Of a DNA stretch of 64,000 bases, positions 55,932-64,000 are shown piece after piece. Numbering within the stretch: the first letter of the stretch is position 1; each line of letters begins with the position of its first letter. The notes beneath the pieces were generated by a model. It was not told the origin of the DNA. It was given only the letters and a program-made list of their open reading frames with translations, and made no database searches. A program made the position numbers and the translations under genes. This DNA is from Phyto melanocephala (taxonomy: Eukaryota; Arthropoda; Insecta; Diptera; Rhinophoridae), in NCBI GenBank assembly GCA_941918925.1, contig OW799235.1, forward strand, positions 45,414,701 through 45,478,700. Direction: 5' to 3'.

Positions 55932-58900
55932 TAAAATTTACGTCTTTTTTCTGATTTTTTGCATAAAAACAACAAATTACAAAAGTTGTTTATTTTACCG
56001 TTAGTTTTTTTGTTCTAAGTAGTTTTTATCTAAAATATCTTTCAATTCCAACATAAATAATAAATAATATTACTGATATCTAATTAATTATCTTTCATAA
56101 AAGGTATTTTCCTAAAAAACTTTTTTATTCAAACTATTGACAAACAAAATTAGGAATCGTGAAATCTAAAATTCTAAATTTTGTTTGTTTTACATTATTA
56201 ACATGTATCCTTTTCCTCATTTTGATTTACTTATAAACGACTTTCGTTATTAAAATGTTTTTCTTTGTTTCAATTTGTTTGTATGCTTCTGTGTCATTGT
56301 AAAATATATAACTCTATGCAACAAAAAAAATCTTTTTTAATATTTTAAATCCTTATTTCTATCAGAAACAGCCAAAAAAATAAAATTCATGGAAGTCTTT
56401 TTTTTTATTTAAACTCACAATTTTTGGAAATTTTTTATTTAAAAAAAATTTACTGCGTCAAAAGCATTTGAGAAAATCGAGATAAATCTTCAAGTGCATT
56501 AAGACACGCAAAGACTTTACTAACTTTTTTTTATTAAAACGAAATAAATAAATATAAAATTTTAAAGATTAAGAGCTAAGGTACATCTAATTTGCTTTAG
56601 AGTCGCAGGACACACTGGTAAAAGTAGGGGTAAATGGGCGAGGCTTTAAAATTAATCACTTCGAGGATACAATTTGGAAAAAAAAACAACCAAAATTAGG
56701 TTTTATATTGAAATTTAGAAATAGTTTTATATTAAGATAGTGGTTAAAAATATCTTCAAAAAGTACGCTTACACTAATGCAAGCTTCATGTAGATGTCTT
56801 ATCACATAAAAATCTACAAGCGTTCAAATCAGGAAAATGTAAACAGATATATTTTTTACGACTTTTTTTATAATTTATAGCTTATTTTATTCGCAATATT
56901 TCTACCTTTCTGAGAAATGATAAAAATGTAAAATGTCTAATAATTTTTTAGTGACGTCTTGGAAACCAAAAAAAGTACTCAGTTAACATGAAAACAACCT
57001 TATCGCCACTTATTTCTGAGTAACTCATAAGAACTGATAATATAAAAAACATTATTAATCTTTAGGAAAATTGAGAAAAAAAACTGTATTTTTAACCATT
57101 TGCTGTAATTTTTTTTTAAATCGGACTCAATTTGTGATTAAAATAATCATAATAACCACCTTATTTCGGGACAAATATTAAGTATGTGCATAAAAAATCA
57201 AGTCCGATGGAAAAAAATTGAACACGGATTTTAATTAAGGACTTTCAAATTTCTTTAGTCCACATATTTTTATTTGAAGTCGATTTTTGATATAGACCAG
57301 AGTAAAAAAATCATCCTACAAGAGATCCTAAAACTTGGCTTCTTTTGGCATTTTTAATACAATTATCAATGTAATTAATATTTGAAAAAATTATATATAT
57401 ATTTATAGGTATATATATATAATAAGAGCAATGACAATTTTGTTTTATTTTGTTATTTTTTTCTATTGACGAATTTTTAGTACAAATAATGTTAATTTAA
57501 TACAATTTTACTATTGAAACGGTACAATTTTAAAATTGTAAGATCTCAACAGTGCAGAAAACGTAAATGTAAACGTATTTATAGCAGAAGACTTTTACTT
57601 TTTATTTAACTGCATTTATTTTATGCTTACTTTTGATTGCACCTTCGAAAAAGTTCTTCGCAAATTCTAGTATTTTGTGATATTAGCTCATAATTTGTAA
57701 CAAATCTTCTTGTTGTTTTACTATGATTTGTCGTTCCGTCTCCAACAAGTAGTTTATCTATTACTAAGCCATTTATTACTTTGAACTAAATTCTGAATTT
57801 CTAGTACACCCTCATATCCATGAGTTCTTTATTATTTCGAACTATTCTTGTTTAATTTCTTATTTATGCTTCTATATTTGAGATCATGAGCAATATGAAA
57901 AACATGTTCCAAAAATCGTATTCTTTCATGTTATCTACTCAATGCTTTATTGTTGATTTTTTTTATTTGTTTTTGATATCCACACATATTCGGTACAGTT
58001 TATTGGTGTCTATCAGTAGTTGTATCATTCCTTGGACGTAGTGGAACAAGTGATGTAATCAAAACACTTGTAATTAGAAGTTTATGCATTACGACAAAGC
58101 TAATAAGCCGTCGTATCCTCCCTTATATATTATTCTTAGGTCAGAGTTATTAAAATCCATTGCTTGTTGAACACTTATTGATTACTTTGCTTATAAACGG
58201 TATATATATATTCTGGTAGAATTGAACACTCTTTATTACAAAAAGTCTTTCTCAGTTTTATATGTATGTATAACATACATATATTTATACTGATTCCTAG
58301 TAGCATCAGAGTAAAAGCTTCTTCAGAAAACCTGAATTGCGATAAAGGTGTTGGTGTGTTGCTTCTGTCGGCTGATCGTTTCTTCTCAACAATTCTTTAA
58401 ATCAATCTTTGAATTTTATTAAAACGAATAGAAAATGCTTCACAAATCCTCTTTTGCATATGCCATGTTTTAAGAAAATTTTCTGTTGTAACGCTTTTAT
58501 ACATATATTTATGTCACAGATAGAATCTTCAATAACCTTTCAAGCATTAGTTAAAAATTGTATTAAAAACAGCAATAAAATTTTGTTGGACACATACACA
58601 TTTACTTTCTTTGTATTTACGCTAAAATTTTACTAAAGAACGACAACACATAAATCACGCAAGTGATGCCCGTCTTAAGTATATGTGCATAAGCACATGC
58701 AAAATACGAAAAAAATATATTGAAAATACCAAAAGTAGCAAAGTTTATAGATCTAATGTAGGATGACTATATTAGATTGATACAAGTGTGTGGTATTACC
58801 GGAAACATGGGGACTTGGATATTATTTATGTATGTTAACCTTATATTATATACCGTTAAACCCTTAAACACACACACGCGGTGTTTATTTAAAAAAAAAT

Positions 58901-59123
58901 TATTTTTGAATTAACGTAAAATCTCATCAAATTAAATTCGTATGAAGTTTAGAATTTAAATATATACAAGGGGTTTTCAAGAATTGGATAAAATTTTGTT
59001 GCTCTTTTTCTGTACTAAATTCCGAAGTTTCTAAAACGGAAAGATTAAGTTCCAACATATTAGTTTTTATAAAAAGTGGCGACTCTGATGAAATTTACTG
59101 TTTGACTATATTATTTGACATTT
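55932..59123. other. AT-rich DNA, no gene
   Basis: About 3.2 kb with no supported gene or element. Contains a (TA)n-like patch near 57392-57420 and other simple A/T runs. The open frame at 58409-58636 is not convincing. Confidence 0.5.
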
Positions 59124-59465
59124 TTATACCCTTCACACAATGAAAAAATATAAAAAAATGTTTGTCTTAGCTGGGTTTCCATGTCACGTTCACACTGTGA
59201 AAAAAAAGAAGTGGTCATGTTTTTTCCTCATATCTCTGTTGTTTATGTACCGATTTTCAATACCGATCTGCTCCAGAATATTTTTGATATTTCAATACCT
59301 CACGCGGGTCCAGGCGATGTCGGGGGCTTAAAAAAGTTGATTTCAACATACACACAGACAGAGCTTAATCGACTCCCCTATAAGGAAGCTTTCAGAAAAT
59401 ATATACTTTATGGGGTCGGAAATGAAAATTGTAGAAATTTCACGCGGAATGAGAAACCGATATAT
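59124..59465. mobile_element. Second copy of the TATACCCTTCAC element, 3'-truncated
   Basis: It starts TTATACCCTTCACAC and carries the same GGTCCAGGCGATGTCGGGGG and ATATACTTTATGGGGTCGG segments as 53547-53840. It has an extra ~40 bp near the left (GTGAAAAAAAAGAAGTGGTC). Its right end is missing because the LTR begins at 59466, so the gypsy element probably inserted here. Confidence 0.68.
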
Positions 59466-59990
59466 TGTTACAGATTTATTTTTAAATAGTTTAATTTACA
59501 TTATAATTTATTTTAGTTGTAGTTGTTCAAGTTACTGTAGTTTTATTTGTATTAGTTTATTTCGCTGGTTGTTCGAACATGATGTTTGTTATTATGTGTA
59601 GCATACTTTTAGGCACTTCTATTACTTCTATATTACTTAACGTGTTAATTTAAATGTAACGGTTTTCGAATGTACTAGAATGTACATACGAGAACTTTGT
59701 CGAATGTTACCGAACACCACTATGTTACTATAAATAGCCGAACAACACAGCTAACATTATCAGTATTACGACAGAGCTTGTAAAGTGTGTATCAAAGTGA
59801 GTTTGATAATAAAAGTGTATAACCATAAGTATAATAAGTTAAGTGATATAAAAACAATATCTGAGTGTATTTAAATAAATAAAGTGCTCTTAATTTTATA
59901 ACGAATTTCAAGTGTTTTTAATTGCAATAAAGAACTCAAATGGTATTTAAAGGAAGTAAGACAACGTTTATAAAAGGTAAAAACGAAACA
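59466..59990 (+). repeat. 5' LTR of the right-edge gypsy element (525 bp)
   Basis: It begins TGTTACAGATTT and ends AAACGAAACA, the standard TG...CA limits, two bases before a primer-like site. It has a TATA-like ACTATAAATAGCC near 59728 and AATAAA motifs near 59876 and 59928. The matching 3' LTR is outside the window. Confidence 0.72.
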
Positions 59991-59992
59991 AC

Positions 59993-60010
59993 TGGTGTCA
60001 GAAGTGAAAT
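59993..60010 (+). promoter_or_regulatory. Primer-binding site
   Basis: The bases TGGTGTCAGAAGTGAAAT lie 2 bp after the LTR and start with the TGG common to primer sites. I do not assign a tRNA. Confidence 0.55.
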
Positions 60011-60031
60011 TGCATTTATAAAAAAAGCAAA

Positions 60032-60590
60032 CATGAAATTTGAGGAACTGGAAGTTTCCACTCGTGCAACCACAAACAACATGGATTTAAGTACAATGCT
60101 TGCAGCAATGATGGAAAAAATTGAACTTAACAGTCAAAAATTATTAGCTGAAGTCCAAGAAGTTAAACTAGAAGTTCAAGAAACTTCTAGAGCTAATAAT
60201 GAAAAATTATTAGCTGAAGTAAAAGAAGAAAGTAAAATAATGGAGTTGAAATTTCAGGAAACGTCTAGAGCTAATAATGAAAAATTATTAGCTGAAGTCA
60301 AAGAAGAAGTACAAGAAACAGCTAGAGCTACGAACGAAAAACTTCAAGAAATTTCTGAAGCTATAAATAACAGAGTAGAAGGCATTGAAAAGCAAGTTAA
60401 TAAAATTAATAAAAAAAATATCTGACCTTGAAGATTGCATTGTTACTCAAGCAAGTGACTTCAATAGCAAATTACAACTACAAGTCGAAAATGTTGATGA
60501 AAAATTGCAATTACAAGACGAAAAATTTAAAAATCTTGAAATAAAAATAATGATCTTCAATGTCATGAGGGACCAGTGCGGATAATTCCA
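60032..60590 (+). pseudogene. gag: Gag N-terminal coiled coil
   Basis: From about MKFEELEVSTR (60032), a charged coiled coil follows with tandem copies of QETSRANNEKLLAEVKEE. The open frame actually starts upstream at 59940, inside the LTR, and runs through the primer site, so its first ~30 residues are unlikely to be used. A shift in an A-run near 60415 and another near 60550 break the link to the capsid part at 60576. Confidence 0.7.
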
Positions 60591-61343
60591 GAAATATCGA
60601 GTAGAATAAAGGCCCCTACTTTTGATGGTAGTGCACCGTTTAACGTTTTTAAATTTCAGTTTGAGACAGTTGCCAATAGAAATATGTGGAACAATGAAGA
60701 AAAGGCTTTAGAGCTGATTTTAGCATTAAAAAGCAACGCATCACAAGTTCTAGAAAGTATACCCGTTGGCTGCAGAGAAAACTACGATGACATAATGGTG
60801 GCGCTAGAACGCAAGTATGGCGGTGAGCATAAACGAGATATATACCGAATGGAATTGCGAGGCAGAATACAAAAAGCTCACGAGTCATTACAAGATTTCG
60901 CAACGAAGATCGAGCGTTTGGTGCAGCTGACATATCCAGGTGAAAATCACCCATTTTTGGATCAGTTTAAAATTGAAACGTTTGTAAATGGAATACGTGA
61001 TCCTGAAATAAAGCATGCGGTGTTTGGCACGCATAAATCGACGTTTGCAGGAACCATATCATACGCTCTGACACAGGAGACTGCAAAATTACTCTCTAAG
61101 CCGCAAATATATAAGGTGAGAAATCTCGAAAGTACTGCAGAAAAAGACGGAGATATAGTCACCGAAATTAAAAATGCAGTTATACAGGCGTTAGAGGAAA
61201 AGCAAGGCAAAGCCAGAGCCAAATGCCATAATTGTGGTAAAAGTGGACATTTTCAACGAAATTGCAAAGCACCAAGGAAGCGGGCTAGATCTGTTTCGCC
61301 AGCAAATGGGCAAACACGAAATCATCAAATGAGTCACCGTTAA
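60576..61343 (+). CDS. gag: Gag capsid and CCHC nucleocapsid
   Basis: The frame gives 255 residues, though its start is only the end of a frameshift gap, not a true initiator. Residues ~10-190 match a retrotransposon capsid (FDGSAPFNVFKFQFETVANR, YGGEHKRDIYRMELRGRIQK, FVNGIRDPEIKHAVFGTH). A CCHC zinc knuckle (CHNCGKSGHFQRNC) near residue 215-228 is followed by a basic tail. It would form the particle and bind RNA. The protease frame begins 74 bp further on. Confidence 0.85.
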   Translation: MRIIPEISSRIKAPTFDGSAPFNVFKFQFETVANRNMWNNEEKALELILALKSNASQVLESIPVGCRENYDDIMVALERKYGGEHKRDIYRMELRGRIQKAHESLQDFATKIERLVQLTYPGENHPFLDQFKIETFVNGIRDPEIKHAVFGTHKSTFAGTISYALTQETAKLLSKPQIYKVRNLESTAEKDGDIVTEIKNAVIQALEEKQGKARAKCHNCGKSGHFQRNCKAPRKRARSVSPANGQTRNHQMSHR

Positions 61344-61416
61344 ACTAAAACGAGCTAGCACTACGGGGCAAGAGCTAGCTCCCATAACCGAGGGCCCCAC
61401 AATCTCCATATCAGTT

Positions 61417-61698
61417 ATGCAGCAGAAAAATAGCAAACTTACTGCTTGTGGGTATATCAACGGTCGATGGCATATTTTTACCATAGACACAGGAGCATCG
61501 CAGTCTATTATCAGGCCCGATTTAGTAAAGAATACAATCGAACCGTTATGTGGCGTAAGTCTGCGAACAGCTACTGGGGAGCCTGCTACTGTCTATGGTA
61601 AAATAAACGTAAAAGTAACTATTGCCAACACAAGTGTCAATCATGTATTCATCGTTGCCGACATTGTGGACGAAGTAATCATCGGTGAGATTTTATGA
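61417..61698 (+). pseudogene. pro: Aspartic protease
   Basis: IDTGASQSII near 61480-61515 is the active-site triad of a retroelement protease, and the C-terminal IIGE-type end is at 61680. A deletion of a base near 61685 puts the next part in another frame (61695-62339), so the junction with RT is broken. The protease core itself is complete. Confidence 0.82.
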
Positions 61699-62339
61699 TT
61701 AGTCATGGCATTAATCTGCACATAGGGCAGAAGATAATGATTTGCAGGAATGGGGAAATACCCCTAGATGTTGGTTATGAAAATAAGGTGCATGTAAGGA
61801 AACTAGTTGCTACAGAATATGAGAAAATACCACCACAGTCAGAAAGTGTAGTATGGGCGCGTATAGAGGGAGATTGTGTGGACAACCGGTTGTGGGTGGT
61901 AGAACAAACAGATATAAAAAGTGACTTAATAACAGCAAAAGCCCTTGTCAAAACCAGCAATGACGGAAGAGTCCCTGTAAGAGTGCTTAACCTTTCCGCC
62001 TGTGAAAAAGTCGTCAAGCCAAAATTCGAATTAGGTCAGTGTGCTAAAGCTGAGGCAATAATTAACTGCGAAATTAAATCGTGTCCTGTCAGTATGTCAA
62101 ACAAAGAGCAGGAGATGTTAGCAGAATACGTAGAGAAGTGGGTTAAAGGATTATCGCCGTCCGATAGGAATAAAGCAAAACAGCTACTCAGAAAACATGC
62201 ATCCATCTTCGCTCTGAAAGGTCAACATCAAGGTAGAACATCACTTGTGAAACATCAGATAAATACCGGCGATGCAAGGCCTATAAAACAAGCTTCTAGA
62301 AGTGCGAAACGTAATGAAGTCAAAGAGCTTGTCAATTAA
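61695..62339 (+). pseudogene. pol: Protease-RT linker and RT N-terminus
   Basis: This frame continues the protease/RT linker and reaches the RT N-terminus at VKHQINTGDARPIKQASR. It ends at TAA 62337-62339. RT continues in the same frame at 62340, so one nonsense codon separates the halves. Confidence 0.8.
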
Positions 62340-62963
62340 ATGGAGCAGAATGGAGTAATAGAACCTTCTTCAAGTCCTTGGAGCTCACCGGTAGTTTTGG
62401 TTAAAAAGAAAGATGGCAGCACAAGATTTTGCGTCGATTATAGAAAACTGAATGACGTCACTACGAAGGACAGTTATTCACTACCAAGGATAGATGACAC
62501 TCTGGACACGTTAGCTGGAACAAAATGGTTCTCTACATTAGACCTGCAAAGTGGTTATTGGCAAGTAGAAATATTTGATAGTGATAAGGAGAAAACAGCT
62601 TTTAGTGCAAGTGGCGGGCTATGGCAATTTAACGTGATGCAATTTGGACTATGCAACGCTCCAGCCACATTCGAGCGATTAATGGAACGCGTATTGAAGG
62701 GACTTCATTGGAAGACATGCCTGGTGTATCTTGATGACAAAATTGTCATGGGTAAAAGTTTTGACGATCACCTGAAAAATCTAGAAGAAGTTCTTAAACG
62801 AATATCTGTGGCTGGACTTAAAGTAAACTCCAAGAAATGTGCATTGTTCCAGAAAGAGGTAAAGTACTTGGGGCATCGAGTCGCAGAGGATGGTATATCA
62901 ACTGACGAAGATAAAGTTCAAGCTGTGAAGGACTGGCCTCGCCTGAAAAATCTGCATAAGTAA
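62340..62963 (+). pseudogene. pol: Reverse transcriptase of the right-edge gypsy element
   Basis: The frame shows EPSSSPWSSPVVLVKKKDGS, FCVDYRKLND, TLDLQSGYWQVEI, FGLCNAPATFERLM, the catalytic CLVYLDDKIVMG (62728-62762) and the thumb KVQAVKDWPRL. It ends at a stop near 62961. A thumb piece (YYRRFVTNFVSVV) follows in another frame to about 63100. The finger and palm are intact, so RT activity was lost only by the surrounding breaks. Confidence 0.88.
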
Positions 62964-63110
62964 CGTATTTTTCTATGCCTCTGTAACTACTACAGGCGAT
63001 TTGTGACGAATTTTGTTAGTGTCGTTGCAAGTCTACATGAGCTCGCTAAGAAGTCACGACCATTCCTGTGGGCTGAAGCCCAAGGACAAGCATTCTAGAA
63101 GCTCAAGGAA

Positions 63111-63815
63111 TTGTTATGCGTAGCACCAGTTTTGGCATATCCTATCTCTGGAGAGAAATTTGTATTGGATAGCGATGCGAGTGGCTACGGGATAGGTGGT
63201 GTTCTTTCGCAGGTTGTCAATGGAACAGAAAGAGTCATAGGCAACTACAGTCGGACACTCTCGAAACCTGAAAGAAATTATTGTGTAACACGACGAGAGC
63301 TTTTGGCAGTTGTGGAGTGTGTAAAGCATTACCACAAATATCTGTATGGACAACACTTCGAACTAAGAACTGATTACTCTGCACTCAGATGGTTGCTACA
63401 ATTTAAACAACCGGAAGGACAGCTAGCCCGTTGGATTGAACGTCTCCAGAACTACGATTTCAGTATTGAGCACAGCAAGGGCACCAAACATGGAAATGAA
63501 GATGCACTCTCCCGAAGACCGTGCAGATTGGAGTGCAAACATTGTGCAAAAGCTGAAGGAAAAGAATGTGTCATTGACGTTCGACTAACACATATAGAGA
63601 CAAGTGACGACTGGTCTGCGGCGAAAAGAGACGATCCCATACTGGCAAAAATTATGTCAGCAAAGGAGGAAGACAAAAGGCCAACCCATAACCAAATATC
63701 AGCGGAAAGTCCACTGATGAAATCATACTGGGCGCTATGGAATAGTCTGCAGGTTATCAACGGATGCTTTATCGCAAATGGGAAAGTACTGATGGTAAAT
63801 CGACAACAAATCTGA
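63111..63815 (+). pseudogene. pol: RNase H of the right-edge gypsy element
   Basis: The RNase H (VLDSDASGYGIGG, NYCVTRRELLAVVECVKHYH, RTDYSALRWLL) has all catalytic positions, followed by EHSKGTKHGNEDALSRRPC and a linker. The frame ends near 63815 after a base shift, and the integrase finger continues in another frame. Confidence 0.88.
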
Positions 63816-64000
63816 TTGTGGTGCCATCTTCTAAAGTTAAAGAGGTATTGAAGGAGTTTCATAATGGTTTAAGCGGTGGTCATCTTGGTGCAACAAAGAC
63901 CATAGAAAAGATAAAGCAACATTTCTATTGGGTTGGATGCCAACAATCTGTAGCTGATTGGATAGCAAATTGCGCACAATGTATCGCAGCCAAGGGCCCA
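63793..64000 (+). pseudogene. pol: Integrase zinc-finger start (cut by window end)
   Basis: The last 208 bp read the HHCC finger of a gypsy integrase (FHNGLSGGHLGATKTIEKIK, then CAQCIAAKGP). It is open to the window end. The DDE core is not in the window. Confidence 0.8.

Overview
The window looks like intergenic or intronic heterochromatin of a higher fly (cyclorrhaphan Diptera). It is AT-rich and packed with nested, mostly broken transposable elements. The case for a fly rests on the mini-me/Helentron-like interspersed repeats with GTCY-rich stretches, a 17.6/gypsy-type element with a tRNA-Ser-like primer site and an envelope remnant, and the mix of gypsy, jockey/LOA/CR1, PIF/Harbinger, Transib, Mutator, Tc1, mariner and pogo/Tigger relics. 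I see no rRNA or tRNA gene and no CRISPR array. One short reading frame at about 43.0-43.2 kb has the structure of a host exon, so the region may be a large repeat-filled intron.

Layout. 1-7.0 kb: a decayed gypsy-type element on the + strand (primer site, gag, protease, RT, RNase H, integrase). Its leader holds an extra 1.96 kb of non-coding DNA with a chain of about eleven hairpins, and its RT is split by a tRNA-derived SINE. 8.3-9.2 kb: a 118-bp tandem repeat. 10.3-13.3 kb: a second gypsy-type element on the - strand with an open pol frame and one short LTR. 13.9-15.3 kb: a LINE relic. 16.0-22.6 kb: a CR1/jockey-like LINE on the - strand, cut inside its RT by a complete 2593-bp PIF/Harbinger transposon. 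23.1-25.6 kb: a fossil Transib (RAG1-related) transposon. 25.7-30.0 kb: two LOA/I-like LINE pieces, one with a 528-bp internal tandem duplication.

30.0-36.3 kb: an errantivirus-like element on the - strand, interrupted by a pogo-like MITE and a 2.2-kb mini-me-like element. 36.3-37.3 kb: a deleted sibling of the gypsy element at the right edge. 38.3-39.7 kb: a non-autonomous element rich in CCGATA motifs. 41.8 kb: a small foldback. 43.0 kb: the candidate host exon. 44.1-46.1 kb: a mariner fossil and a second mini-me-like copy. 48.05-51.02 kb: a complete Mutator-like (MULE) transposon with perfect 37-bp inverted repeats and a 9-bp target duplication. Its spliced gene joins a FLYWCH-like zinc finger, an MULE transposase and a RING finger. 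51.4-53.4 kb: a third mini-me-like copy with a fourth nested in it. 53.9-55.9 kb: a Tigger fossil and a Tc1-like element. 59.5-64.0 kb: the 5' two thirds of another gypsy-type element, cut by the window end in integrase.

Almost every coding frame carries stops, frameshifts or a changed catalytic residue, so few elements look autonomous now. The hairpin array is the strongest candidate for something undescribed. The Transib fossil and the FLYWCH-MULE-RING gene come next.
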